DNA of 64,000 bases from Zoogloea sp. 1C4 (GTDB lineage: Bacteria > Pseudomonadota > Gammaproteobacteria > Burkholderiales > Rhodocyclaceae), in contig NZ_SSXU01000006.1 of NCBI RefSeq assembly GCF_009469605.1, forward strand, positions 1-64,000, read 5' to 3'. Every line of letters begins with the position of its first letter. Position 1 is the stretch's first letter. Position numbers and translations under genes: made by a program. The notes under the pieces are model-generated. The model worked only from the letters and a program-made list of their open reading frames with translations, was not told where the DNA came from and searched no databases. Positions 35,928 to 46,346 of this stretch are shown piece after piece.

Positions 35928-38210
35928 CTATACCGTAGCTTCCGCCATTTCCTCGAACAGCAGGAGCGCCTTGCCGTTGTCGTCGATGTCGATGGTGACG
36001 CTGCCGCCGCCCGCCAGCCGGCCGAACAGGAGCTCGTCGGCCAGCGCCGAGCGGATCGTGTCCTGGATCAGCCGCGCCATGGGGCGGGCGCCCATCAGCG
36101 GATCGAAACCCTTCTGGCCGAGCCAGGTCTTGAGCTTGTCGGTGAAGTGGGCTTCGACCTTCTTCTCGTGGAGTTGGGCTTCGAGCTGCATCAGGAACTT
36201 GTCCACCACCCGGACGATGATCTCGGAGTCGAGGGACTTGAACGAGATCGTGCCGTCGAGCCGGTTGCGGAACTCCGGCGAGAACAGGCGCTTGATCTCC
36301 GCCATCTCATCGCCCATCTCGCGTTTGGCCGAGAAGCCGATCACCGATTTCTGCATGCTTTCGGCGCCCGCGTTGGTGGTCATGATGAGGATGGTGTTGC
36401 GGAAGTCGGCCTGGCGACCGTTGTTGTCGGTCAGCGTGCCGTGGTCCATCACCTGCAGCAGGATGTTGTAGATGTCCGGATGGGCCTTCTCGATCTCGTC
36501 GAGGAGCAGCACGCAGTGGGGCTTCTTGTTGACCTGTTCGGTCAGCAGGCCGCCCTGGTCGAAACCGACGTAGCCCGGAGGCGCACCGATCAGCCGCGAC
36601 ACCGCGTGACGTTCCATGTATTCGGACATGTCGAAGCGCACGAGCTCGATGCCCAGCGTGTAGGCGAGCTGGCGGGCGACTTCGGTCTTGCCGACACCGG
36701 TCGGGCCGCTGAACAGGAAGGCACCGATCGGCTTCTGGGGATTGCCGAGGCCGGAGCGCGACATCTTGATGGCCTTGGCCAGCGCGTCGATGGCGGCGTC
36801 CTGGCCGAAGACCACGTTCTTCAGATCGCGATCGAGCGTCTTGAGGGCGGCGCGGTCGTCGTTGGAGACGTTGCGCGGCGGGATGCGGGCGATCTTGGCG
36901 ACGATTTCCTCGATCTCGGTCTTGCCGATGAGCTTCTTCTGGCGCGACTTGGGCAGGATGCGCTGGGCGGCGCCGGCTTCGTCGATCACGTCGATGGCCT
37001 TGTCGGGCAGGTGACGGTCGTTGATGTAGCGGGCCGACAACTCGGCGGCACTCGACAGGGCCGACGACGAATACTTGATGCCGTGGTGCTGCTCGAAGCG
37101 CGACTTGAGGCCCTTGAGGATCTCGACGGTTTCATCCACCGACGGCTCGACCACGTCGACCTTCTGGAAGCGCCGCGACAGGGCGTGATCCTTCTCGAAG
37201 ATCTGGCGGAACTCGGTGTAGGTGGTGGCGCCGATGCACTTGAGCTGGCCGGACGACAGGGCCGGCTTGAGCAGGTTGGAGGCGTCGAGCGTGCCGCCCG
37301 ACGCGGCGCCAGCGCCGATCAGGGTGTGGATCTCGTCGATGAAGAGGATCGCGTTGTTGTGCTCGACCAGTTGCTTGAGCACGGCCTTCAGGCGCTGTTC
37401 GAAGTCGCCGCGATACTTGGTGCCGGCGAGCAGGGCGCCCATGTCGAGGGCGTAGACCTGCGCATCGGTCAGGATGTCGGGCACGCGGCCTTCGACGATC
37501 CGGCGGGCCAGACCTTCGGCGATCGCGGTCTTGCCCACGCCGGCTTCACCCACCAGCAGCGGGTTGTTCTTGCGGCGACGGCAGAGGGTCTGGATGACGC
37601 GCTCGACTTCCTTGTCGCGGCCGATGAGCGGGTCGATCTTGCCCAGCAGGGCCTGCTGGTTGAGGTTCTGGGTGTAGTTGTCGAGGGCGCCGCCGGGCGT
37701 CGTGGCTTCCGGCTCCTGCTCGCCCTGCTCGGAATCACCCGAGGCCGGACGCGGCTGCGGGCCGGCGCCCGGCTGCGGGCTCTTGGTGATGCCGTGAGAG
37801 ATGAAGTTCACCACGTCGAGGCGGGAGATGTTCTGCCGCTGCAGGAAGTAGACCGCGTGGGAATCCTTCTCGCCGAAGATGGCGACCAGCACGTTGGCGC
37901 CGGTGACTTCCTTCTTGCCGGAGGATTGGACGTGGAGGATCGCCCGCTGGATCACCCGCTGGAAACCGAGCGTCGGCTGGGTGTCGATGTCTTCGGTGCC
38001 TTCGACCTTGGGCGTGTGCTCGTTGACGAAATTGGTCAGCTCTTTGCGCAGTTCGTCAGTCTTGGCCGCGCAGGCGCGCAGCACTTCGGCCGCGGAGGGA
38101 TTGTCGAGGAGCGCGAGCAGAAGATGCTCGACGGTGATGAACTCATGGCGCTTCTGCCGTGCTTCGACAAAGGCCATGTGCAGACTGACTTCCAGCTCTT
38201 GCGCGATCAT
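35928..38210 (-). CDS. clpA: ClpA, ATPase of the ClpAP protease
   Basis: The 760-residue protein has an N-terminal Clp repeat domain (about 1-140), two AAA+ modules (Walker [11 protein letters not shown] and [10 protein letters not shown]) and the ClpP-docking IGF loop in [12 protein letters not shown]. It unfolds substrates for ClpP. It follows clpS by one base, as in most proteobacteria. GGAAAGCT is upstream of the ATG. Confidence 0.97.
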   Translation of the reverse strand: MIAQELEVSLHMAFVEARQKRHEFITVEHLLLALLDNPSAAEVLRACAAKTDELRKELTNFVNEHTPKVEGTEDIDTQPTLGFQRVIQRAILHVQSSGKKEVTGANVLVAIFGEKDSHAVYFLQRQNISRLDVVNFISHGITKSPQPGAGPQPRPASGDSEQGEQEPEATTPGGALDNYTQNLNQQALLGKIDPLIGRDKEVERVIQTLCRRRKNNPLLVGEAGVGKTAIAEGLARRIVEGRVPDILTDAQVYALDMGALLAGTKYRGDFEQRLKAVLKQLVEHNNAILFIDEIHTLIGAGAASGGTLDASNLLKPALSSGQLKCIGATTYTEFRQIFEKDHALSRRFQKVDVVEPSVDETVEILKGLKSRFEQHHGIKYSSSALSSAAELSARYINDRHLPDKAIDVIDEAGAAQRILPKSRQKKLIGKTEIEEIVAKIARIPPRNVSNDDRAALKTLDRDLKNVVFGQDAAIDALAKAIKMSRSGLGNPQKPIGAFLFSGPTGVGKTEVARQLAYTLGIELVRFDMSEYMERHAVSRLIGAPPGYVGFDQGGLLTEQVNKKPHCVLLLDEIEKAHPDIYNILLQVMDHGTLTDNNGRQADFRNTILIMTTNAGAESMQKSVIGFSAKREMGDEMAEIKRLFSPEFRNRLDGTISFKSLDSEIIVRVVDKFLMQLEAQLHEKKVEAHFTDKLKTWLGQKGFDPLMGARPMARLIQDTIRSALADELLFGRLAGGGSVTIDIDDNGKALLLFEEMAEATV

Positions 38211-38211
38211 T

Positions 38212-38529
38212 TCAGCTTTCCTCCATGACGCATGCCAGCGGATGCTGATGCCGACGTGCGTACGCGATGACCTGCTCGACCTTGGTGGCTGCGATGTCCC
38301 GTGGGAAAACACCGCATACCCCAACGCCCTCTCTGTGGACTTTGAGCATGACCCGCGTCGCTTGTTCGCGGTCCATGGCAAAGAATTTCTGAATCACGGT
38401 CACCACGAAATCCATCGGGGTGAAATCGTCGTTGAGGAGCATGACCTTGTAGAGGGGCGGCGGTTTGACCCGCGTGACCTCTGACTCAAGTACCGATTCT
38501 TCCTGCTTTTTGATGACCATGCGACTCAT
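38212..38529 (-). CDS. clpS: ClpS, N-end-rule adaptor of ClpA
   Basis: The 105-residue adaptor has the conserved core [20 protein letters not shown] and [22 protein letters not shown]. It delivers N-degron substrates to ClpA. Two starts (38529 and 38520) are plausible; neither has a strong ribosome site. I chose 38529. Confidence 0.93.
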   Translation of the reverse strand: MSRMVIKKQEESVLESEVTRVKPPPLYKVMLLNDDFTPMDFVVTVIQKFFAMDREQATRVMLKVHREGVGVCGVFPRDIAATKVEQVIAYARRHQHPLACVMEES

Positions 38530-38921
38530 TCTAAACAACCTCGATGATTGTGCAAGAGAGAATTGGCACACTTTTCCGGTCCGCTTCTCGGTGGTGCATC
38601 GGGTCGTTTTTGGTGCGCTGCAAGAAAACAATAAGTAATGAAAAAATAAGACTTTTGTCTTTTTTGTCAGAAAAAACGCCAAAAAATGCGCTGTTTTTTG
38701 CTGTGTTGCAGCAAATTTAATGCCCGACAAATGCGTTGACGACGCGAATCAAGTCACGTAAAAGTTGAGGTGTGTTCGCGCCAAGGTTGAGGCGGCGTTC
38801 GTGCGGCGTGCTTTCAAAGGGATGTCTTTGAAGGCCTGGCGCAGGAGACCTCCCCGTCCTGACCGATCGCAAGCCGGAAGTCCGGATCGTGTATTACTGA
38901 AATCAAGAAGGAACTTGCAAT
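38530..38921. other. Intergenic region clpS to cold-shock gene
   Basis: About 390 bp with an A/T-rich centre (38630-38720, phased A- and T-tracts) that probably contains the clpS promoter, and a long cold-shock leader on the right. A candidate sigma-70 element for the cold-shock gene is TTGACG (38736-38741), 17 bp, TAAAAG (38759-38764). No ORF with a ribosome site is seen. Confidence 0.5.
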
Positions 38922-39125
38922 ATGGCAACTGGTACTGTTAAGTGGTTCAACGACGCCAAGGGCTTCGGCTTCATCACGCCGGACGACGGTAGCGAAGACC
39001 TGTTTGCGCACTTCTCCGCCATCACCATGGCTGGGTTCAAGTCGCTCAAGGAGGGGGAGAAGGTTCAGTTTGAGGTCACGCAAGGTCCGAAGGGCAAGCA
39101 AGCGTCGAACATTCAACGCGCCTGA
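38922..39125 (+). CDS. CspA-family cold-shock protein
   Basis: The 67-residue protein begins [20 protein letters not shown] and has the RNP1 (KGFGFI) and RNP2 (LFAHFSAI) motifs. It melts RNA structure, and such genes usually have long, cold-responsive 5' leaders; a leader of about 155 bases is possible here. AAGGAA lies eight bases before the ATG. Confidence 0.95.
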   Translation: MATGTVKWFNDAKGFGFITPDDGSEDLFAHFSAITMAGFKSLKEGEKVQFEVTQGPKGKQASNIQRA

Positions 39126-39169
39126 TCTTCGCGACTTTCGGGGCCTGGCCCTGGAGTTGTGATCCACGA

Positions 39170-39206
39170 CCGCCGGCACATGCAGATGTGCCGGCGGTTT
39201 TGTTTT
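39170..39206 (+). terminator. Rho-independent terminator of the cold-shock gene
   Basis: A 12-bp stem CCGCCGGCACAT/ATGTGCCGGCGG with a GCAG loop is followed by TTTTGTTTT. Confidence 0.93.
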
Positions 39207-39352
39207 GTGGTGCCGGATTAGCTGGGGCGCCGGCGCGAGACGCGTTGCCTGTGGTGTGGTGAGTCTGCGCTTTGGACAGGCAACAAAAAACCCGCTCGAG
39301 GCGGGTTGTTTGTTTTGCAGTGCAACAAGCGGTAATCGCGTGCCGGAAGCAA

Positions 39353-39520
39353 TTACTTGAGTTTCACTTCCTTGTACGGCACGTGCTTGCGGGCAACGGG
39401 GTCGTACTTGCTGAATTCCAGCTTGTTGGGGGTGGTGCGCTTGTTCTTGGACGTGGTGTAGAAATGCCCGGTCCCAGCGGTGGACTCGAGCTTGATCTTT
39501 TCGCGGCCGCCTTTTGCCAT
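39353..39520 (-). CDS. rpmG: 50S ribosomal protein L33
   Basis: The 55-residue protein starts [20 protein letters not shown] and ends [11 protein letters not shown]. It is the cysteine-free form, in which the zinc-binding cysteines are absent. It follows rpmB by 28 bp, the usual pair. It was too short for a typical ORF cutoff and is read directly from the sequence. Confidence 0.95.
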   Translation of the reverse strand: MAKGGREKIKLESTAGTGHFYTTSKNKRTTPNKLEFSKYDPVARKHVPYKEVKLK

Positions 39521-39548
39521 TTCGATCTATCTCCTGGTGTTAAAAGGA

Positions 39549-39785
39549 TCAGACCTTTTCGCCGCGAGCGCGAAGCTCAGCGACGACTTCGTCGATGCCT
39601 TTTTTGTCAATGGTGCGCAGGGCTGCGTTGGATACGCGCAGGCGCACCCAGCGGTTCTCGGCTTCGCTCCAGAACTTGCGGTTTTGCAGGTTCGGCAGGA
39701 AGCGGCGCTTGGTTTTGTTATTCGCGTGGGAAACGTTGTTGCCCACCATCGGTGCTTTTCCGGTCACTTGGCAAACGCGAGCCAT
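39549..39785 (-). CDS. rpmB: 50S ribosomal protein L28
   Basis: The 78-residue protein [20 protein letters not shown] with [20 protein letters not shown] is bacterial L28. Start at 39785 is the family start; the ATG at 39797 would add four residues. Confidence 0.96.
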   Translation of the reverse strand: MARVCQVTGKAPMVGNNVSHANNKTKRRFLPNLQNRKFWSEAENRWVRLRVSNAALRTIDKKGIDEVVAELRARGEKV

Positions 39786-39901
39786 TTGTTGCTCCAAACT
39801 GGTTTGATTCGGTAAGACCGTCGATTATAGAGGACGAACTTCGCTTGAATCAAGAGCTTGCCGCGTTTTTCGTGCGGAAAGCCCGTCAAGGCCCTTGAAA
39901 C

Positions 39902-40579
39902 CTAGAGCAGGCCGCGCTCTGCGAAGGATACCGGACTGGCATTGCCGGCGACGATGAAGTGGTCCAAGACCCGCACGTCCACAAGCGCGAGCGCCTGTTT
40001 TAGGGTGTCGGTGAGGAGCCGATCGGCTTGGCTGGGCTCGCCGACACCCGATGGATGGTTGTGGGCCAGGATCACGGCCGCAGCGTTGTGGGCGAGCACC
40101 AGTTTGACCACTTCGCGGGGGTGAACGGAGGTCTGGGCGAGGGTGCCCTGGAAGAGCTCCTCGCTGCCGATGACCCGATTCTGGCTGTCGAGCAGGATCA
40201 CCAGGAAGACTTCGCGGGGCAGCCGGCCGAGCTTGAGACGCAGCCAGTCGCGCACCGCGGCGGGGGAGTCGAACACATCGCGTTGGGCCATCTCCTCGCC
40301 CAGGGCGCGGCGGGCGAGCTCGAGCACGGCCTGCAGCTGGGCATACTTGGCGAGACCCATGCCGGGGATCGCCGAGAAGGCGCCGGGCGATGCGCTGCAC
40401 AGGGCGGTCAGGCTGCCGAATTCGGTGAGCAGGTCGCGGGCGAGATCCACGGCGCTCTTGCCCTTGATGCCCACGCGCAGGAACAGCGCCAGGAGTTCGG
40501 CGTCGGAGAGCGCAGCGGCGCCTCGGGATAGCAGGCGTTCTCGCGGACGTTCGTCGGCAGGCCAGTCGGTGATTGCCAT
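39902..40579 (-). CDS. radC: RadC-family JAMM-domain protein
   Basis: The 225-residue protein has an N-terminal helix-hairpin-helix region ([20 protein letters not shown]) and a C-terminal JAMM motif ([20 protein letters not shown]). The name RadC reflects an old repair link that is now doubted; the enzyme role is unknown. It is divergent from coaBC with a 47-bp gap. Confidence 0.93.
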   Translation of the reverse strand: MAITDWPADERPRERLLSRGAAALSDAELLALFLRVGIKGKSAVDLARDLLTEFGSLTALCSASPGAFSAIPGMGLAKYAQLQAVLELARRALGEEMAQRDVFDSPAAVRDWLRLKLGRLPREVFLVILLDSQNRVIGSEELFQGTLAQTSVHPREVVKLVLAHNAAAVILAHNHPSGVGEPSQADRLLTDTLKQALALVDVRVLDHFIVAGNASPVSFAERGLL

Positions 40580-40626
40580 GGCGTGTACAATTCCAGCTTC
40601 CGAAAGATCCGGATTATAACATTGGC

Positions 40627-41817
40627 ATGAGTGAGCTGAAGGGCAGGAAACTGGTGCTGGGCGTGACCGGCGGGGTGGCGGCCTACAAGGCGGCCGAACT
40701 GGTGCGCTTGCTGGGCAGGGCCGGCGCAGATGTGCATGTGGTGCTCACCGAAGGCGGGGCGCGCTTCGTCACGGCGGTCACCTTTCAGGCGCTGTCGGGC
40801 AACCCGGTGTGGACGGATCTGTGGGATCCGCGCATGGGCAACAACATGGCCCACATCGATCTTACCCGAGATGCCGACGCGATCCTCATTGCGCCGGCCA
40901 CCGCCGACGTGATGGCCAAGCTGGTGCACGGCCTTGCCGACGATCTGCTCACCACCCTGTGCCTCGCCCGGGATTGCCCGCTGCTGGTGGCGCCGGCGAT
41001 GAACCGCCAGATGTGGGAGCACCCGGCGACCCAGCGCAACGTGCACCAGCTGGCCGACGACGGTGTGACGCTGTTCGGCCCCGCTGCCGGCGAGCAGGCC
41101 TGCGGCGAAGTGGGTTTGGGCCGGATGCTGGAGCCGGAGGAACTCTGCGAGGCCGTGATCGGCTTCTTCCAGCCCAAGCTGCTGGCGGGACGGCGCATCG
41201 TGATGACCGCCGGGCCGACCTTCGAGCCCATCGATCCGGTGCGTGGCATCACCAACTCCAGCTCCGGCAAGATGGCTTACGGCCTCGCCCGGGCCTGCGC
41301 TCAGGCCGGCGCCGACGTGACGATCGTGAGCGGACCGGTGGCGCTGTCAGTGCCGGCGGGGTGTTCGCGGGTGAGCGTGAAGAGTGCGCTGGAAATGCGT
41401 GAGGCGGTGTTCGCCGCGCTGCCCGGCGCCGACGTGTTCATCGGCGTGGCGGCGGTGGCGGATTACCGGCCGGCCACCTCGGCCGAGCACAAGATCAAGA
41501 AATCCGGCGCCGAGATGGCGATCACCCTCACGCCGAACCCGGACATCCTGGCCGATGTCGCCGGGCTGCCGAATCCGCCGTTCTGCGTCGGTTTTGCCGC
41601 CGAGAGCCAGAACCTCGACCAGTACGCCGAAGGCAAGCGCAAGGCCAAGAAGCTGCCGCTGATCGTCGGTAACCTGGTGCAGGACGGCCTTGGCGGCGAC
41701 GACAATCAGGTGGTGCTCTTCGACGACGCCGGCCGCCATCCGCTGCCCCGGGCGCCCAAACCTGAAGTTGCCCGCGCCATCGTGGCCCATCTGGCGGCCC
41801 TGCTGCCCAAGCCCTGA
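40627..41817 (+). CDS. coaBC: CoaBC, bifunctional phosphopantothenoylcysteine synthetase/decarboxylase
   Basis: The 396-residue protein has an N-terminal flavoprotein decarboxylase (Coa[16 protein letters not shown] and PAMNRQMW substrate motif) and a C-terminal synthetase (Coa[22 protein letters not shown]). It makes 4'-phosphopantetheine for CoA. It is followed 21 bp later by dut, the classical coaBC-dut pair. Confidence 0.96.
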   Translation: MSELKGRKLVLGVTGGVAAYKAAELVRLLGRAGADVHVVLTEGGARFVTAVTFQALSGNPVWTDLWDPRMGNNMAHIDLTRDADAILIAPATADVMAKLVHGLADDLLTTLCLARDCPLLVAPAMNRQMWEHPATQRNVHQLADDGVTLFGPAAGEQACGEVGLGRMLEPEELCEAVIGFFQPKLLAGRRIVMTAGPTFEPIDPVRGITNSSSGKMAYGLARACAQAGADVTIVSGPVALSVPAGCSRVSVKSALEMREAVFAALPGADVFIGVAAVADYRPATSAEHKIKKSGAEMAITLTPNPDILADVAGLPNPPFCVGFAAESQNLDQYAEGKRKAKKLPLIVGNLVQDGLGGDDNQVVLFDDAGRHPLPRAPKPEVARAIVAHLAALLPKP

Positions 41818-41838
41818 ATCCAACCGAACGAGACGACC

Positions 41839-42288
41839 ATGCACCGCATCGACATCCGCATCCTCGACGACCGCCTCAAGCAGCAGCCGCCGGCCTACGC
41901 CACCCCTGGCGCGGCCGGGCTGGACCTGCGCGCCTGCCTGGAGGCGCCGATCAATCTGGCGCCGGGCCACACCACGCTGGTGCCCACCGGCATTGCCATC
42001 CACCTGGCCGATCCGGGTCTGGCGGCGATGATCCTGCCCCGCTCGGGTCTGGGCCACAAGCACGGCATCGTGCTGGGCAACCTGGTTGGCCTGATCGATT
42101 CGGATTATCAGGGCCAGATCTTCGTGTCGGTCTGGAACCGTGGCCACGACCACTTCACCATCCAGCCGATGGAGCGCGTCGCCCAGCTGGTGGTGGTGCC
42201 GGTGCTGCAGGTGGCCTTCAACGTGGTCGAATCCTTCGACGAGAGCGAGCGCGGCGAAGGCGGTTTCGGCAGCACGGGCAAGCACTGA
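41839..42288 (+). CDS. dut: dUTP diphosphatase
   Basis: The 149-residue trimeric enzyme has the five dUTPase motifs: [12 protein letters not shown] (1), [24 protein letters not shown] (2-3) and [12 protein letters not shown] (4), ending in [12 protein letters not shown] (5, the C-terminal arm). It hydrolyses dUTP to dUMP. The stop overlaps the NUDIX start as TGATG. Confidence 0.97.
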   Translation: MHRIDIRILDDRLKQQPPAYATPGAAGLDLRACLEAPINLAPGHTTLVPTGIAIHLADPGLAAMILPRSGLGHKHGIVLGNLVGLIDSDYQGQIFVSVWNRGHDHFTIQPMERVAQLVVVPVLQVAFNVVESFDESERGEGGFGSTGKH

Positions 42289-42716
42289 TGCGTCACCCCG
42301 GCATCCCCACTGGCGTGCATGTCCTGCTGGAGCGGGACGGCCTGGTGCTGCTGATGCGCCGCGCCGGAACGGGTTTCTTCGATGGCCTCTACAGCCTGCC
42401 CGGCGGGCATGTGGAGGAGGGCGAATCCCTGCGTACAACCGCTGTGCGCGAGATGCGCGAGGAGCTGGGTATCGAGCTCGCCGAGTCGGCGCTGTCGGTG
42501 GTGGGCGTCGTGCATCGGCGCTCCGACACCAATCGGATCGACTTCTTCCTGCGGGCGTCCGTCTGGCAGGGCGAGCCGGTGATCGCCGAGCCCGACCGCT
42601 GTGATGACCTGCGCTGGTGCGCGCCGGATGCGCTGCCGGAGGCGACCGTGCCCTACATCCGCGACGCCCTGGCAGCCGGGGCCGGCCCGTGGGTGCAGGA
42701 GTCGGGCTGGGGCTGA
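42288..42716 (+). CDS. NUDIX hydrolase
   Basis: The 142-residue protein has the Nudix box GGHVEEGESLRTTAVREMREELGI (GX5EX7REUXEEXGU) at about residues 39-62. Substrate is unknown; the coupling to dut suggests nucleotide sanitation. Confidence 0.92.
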   Translation: MRHPGIPTGVHVLLERDGLVLLMRRAGTGFFDGLYSLPGGHVEEGESLRTTAVREMREELGIELAESALSVVGVVHRRSDTNRIDFFLRASVWQGEPVIAEPDRCDDLRWCAPDALPEATVPYIRDALAAGAGPWVQESGWG

Positions 42717-42742
42717 CGTCCGCTGTTCCGGACCTGCCAGAC

Positions 42743-42775
42743 GAAAAAGCCCCCTCGATGCGGAGGGGGCTTTTG
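42743..42775. terminator. Bidirectional Rho-independent terminator
   Basis: Stem GCCCCCTC/GAGGGGGC with a GATGCG loop, preceded by AAAAA and followed by TTTT. It ends the coaBC-dut-NUDIX unit and, on the other strand, icd. Confidence 0.92.
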
Positions 42776-42808
42776 CTTTGTGCTGGCGCTGCCGCCGTCG
42801 GACAGGAT

Positions 42809-44053
<1,245 letters not shown>

Positions 44054-44411
44054 TCCAATTCCCTCGCAATGTTTCGGATGTGTGGGCGAATCGGCCGGGT
44101 CGTGGAGCGTGCCACGCGCGACTTCTGTTCTGGGTGGAAACGTCGCTGCCGGGGAGGCCCTGCGACAGCCGATTCACTATCTGCCTCCGTCTGGACCAAA
44201 CCCCGTTGCCGGGTCCGGTGGAGGCAAACCGAGCCGATTATGGCCGAAATATCTGACCACCAAAAGCACCCAATAATTCCCGGAAATCCTTGTGCAGTGC
44301 GGCATTCCGGCAGACGGGCGCGGGCAGAACGGCGGTGCTAGACTCGCTGGTTACATGCGGCGGGTCATCGCCGGAAACGAGCGCATCGCGCATTGTTCGA
44401 GGGGAACGAAG
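44054..44411. other. icd-aceK divergent intergenic region
   Basis: About 358 bp. It holds both promoters, but no -35/-10 pair is convincing by eye. No ORF has a ribosome site. A small frame reading TAGACT-like elements near 44338 is not strong enough to call. Confidence 0.5.
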
Positions 44412-46178
44412 ATGGATAGCAGCGCCACCGAGAACCCGGTTGCCCAGGCCATCGCGCACGCCATGGTCGAGGGCTTCAACAAGCACTACCGGATCTTTCG
44501 CGAGACATCCCGCCGCGCCAAGGAGGGCTACGAGGCGGCCGACTGGCAGGGGCAGCTTTCGGCGGTGCGCGACCGGGTGCAGTTCTACGACGACCGGGTG
44601 AATGAGACGGTGCAGCGCCTGCACGAGGAGTTCAATGCCGAATCCATCGACGACGCCACCTGGCAGGCGGCGAAGCTGCAGTTCATCGGCCTGCTCATCA
44701 ACCACAAGCAGCCGGAGCTCGCCGAGACCTTCTTCAACTCGGTGACCACCAAGATCCTGCACCGGGATTACTTCAACAACGCCTACATCTTCACCCGCCC
44801 GGCGATCTCGACGGACTACATCGAGTCCTTTCCGCCCACCTATTCGAGCTACTACCCCCAGGATGAAGGCCTCCGGGTGACGATCCGCCGGGTCATCGAG
44901 GACTTCGACTGGCAGCGCGCCTTCGAGGATCTCGACCGGGACGTGGACTACGTGATGCGCACCGTCGAGCGCCACCTGGGCGAGTGGCCGAAGATGGAGG
45001 TGAACTGCCAGATCCAGGTGCTGTACTCGGCCTTCTACCGCAACAAGACGGCCTACATCATCGGCAAGGCCATCAACGGCTACCAGGAATATCCCTTCGT
45101 GATCGCCGTGCGCCACGGCGCGTCGGGGATGCTCTACCTCGACACCATCCTCCTCGACACCTGGCGGATCTCGCTGCTGTTCTCGCTCTCCCGCGCGTAC
45201 TTCCTCGTCGACATGGAGGTGCCCTCGGGCTACGTGCAGTTCCTGCGCAGCATCATGCCCCACAAGCCGCGCTCCGAGCTTTACACCATGCTGGGCCTGG
45301 GCAAGCAGGGCAAGACGATCTTCTTCCGGGATCTCATCGCCCACCTGCGCCATTCCAACGACCAGTTCATCGAGGCGCCGGGCATCCGCGGGCTGGTGAT
45401 GCTGGTGTTCACGCTGCCGTCGTATCCCTACGTGTTCAAGATCATCAAGGACACCTTCGGCAGCTCGAAGAACATGGACCGGGCCACCGTGAAGCGCAAA
45501 TACCTGCTGGTGCGCCAGGTGGACCGGGTCGGGCGGATGGCTGACACGCTGGAGTTCTCCAACGTGGCGCTGCCCCGTAGCCGCTTCCACCCGGATCTCA
45601 TCGCCCAGCTGCGCGAACTCGCGCCATCGGTAATCGAGGAGGTCGGCGATACGCTGGTGGTCAAGCACCTCTACATCGAGCGGCGCATGACGCCCCTCAA
45701 CATCTACCTCGACAAGGCCAGCGAGGAACAGGTGGAGGAGGCCGTCAAGGAGTACGGCCAGGCCATCGGCGAGCTCGCCATCGCCAACATCTTCCCGGGC
45801 GACATGCTGTGGAAGAACTTCGGCGTCACCCGCTACGGCCGCGTCGTGTTCTACGACTACGACGAGATCGAGTACATGACCGACTGCAACTTCCGCAAGA
45901 TTCCGCCGGCGCCCAACGAGGACATGGAGATGTCCGGCGAGCCCTGGTATTCGGCCGGGCCGATGGACATCTTCCCGGAAGAGTTCGCCACCTTCCTGCT
46001 CGGCCAGGCGCGCATCCGCAAGGCTTTTCTCAAGCATCACCGCAACCTGCTCGACCCGCGCTTCTGGCAGGACGCCCAACAGAAAATCCGCAACGGTTAC
46101 GTGGAAGACTTCTACCCCTATCCCCAGGAGCTGCGCTTCTCGCACCTTTACGCCGACGACAGCGCGCCTGCGGGATGA
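44412..46178 (+). CDS. aceK: AceK, isocitrate dehydrogenase kinase/phosphatase
   Basis: The 588-residue bifunctional protein has the AceK regulatory and kinase-like domains. Landmarks are MLGLGKQGKTIFFRDL (ATP region), FTLPSYPYVFKIIKD with the catalytic-lysine-like segment, and EELAIANIFPGDMLWKNFGV-type catalytic loop (GELAIANIFPGDMLWKNFG). It inactivates Icd by phosphorylation to favour the glyoxylate shunt. The start at 44412 is used because GGGAACGAAG precedes it; frames upstream to 44292 have no site. Confidence 0.95.
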   Translation: MDSSATENPVAQAIAHAMVEGFNKHYRIFRETSRRAKEGYEAADWQGQLSAVRDRVQFYDDRVNETVQRLHEEFNAESIDDATWQAAKLQFIGLLINHKQPELAETFFNSVTTKILHRDYFNNAYIFTRPAISTDYIESFPPTYSSYYPQDEGLRVTIRRVIEDFDWQRAFEDLDRDVDYVMRTVERHLGEWPKMEVNCQIQVLYSAFYRNKTAYIIGKAINGYQEYPFVIAVRHGASGMLYLDTILLDTWRISLLFSLSRAYFLVDMEVPSGYVQFLRSIMPHKPRSELYTMLGLGKQGKTIFFRDLIAHLRHSNDQFIEAPGIRGLVMLVFTLPSYPYVFKIIKDTFGSSKNMDRATVKRKYLLVRQVDRVGRMADTLEFSNVALPRSRFHPDLIAQLRELAPSVIEEVGDTLVVKHLYIERRMTPLNIYLDKASEEQVEEAVKEYGQAIGELAIANIFPGDMLWKNFGVTRYGRVVFYDYDEIEYMTDCNFRKIPPAPNEDMEMSGEPWYSAGPMDIFPEEFATFLLGQARIRKAFLKHHRNLLDPRFWQDAQQKIRNGYVEDFYPYPQELRFSHLYADDSAPAG

Positions 46179-46212
46179 TCTTAGCCGAGCAGTTCAGTCG
46201 GCCCCAATGCTT

Positions 46213-46238
46213 CCGCCGGTCATGCCGGCGGCTTTTTT
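46213..46238 (+). terminator. Rho-independent terminator of aceK
   Basis: Stem CCGCCGG/CCGGCGG with a short loop, followed by TTTTTT. Confidence 0.85.
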
Positions 46239-46346
46239 GGGCTGATTCAGGTAAACCCCAGTGTCATCCTCCTTCCGATGGTCCCAACATGAAAGGCGGA
46301 CGTCGCCCAAGCGACGCCAACCCGAAACCATAATCGGAGGAGACCC

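Noticed and set aside
38759-38921. RNA thermosensor in the cold-shock leader
   Set aside because: A long leader is present, but I could not fold it by eye into a conserved cold-box structure.
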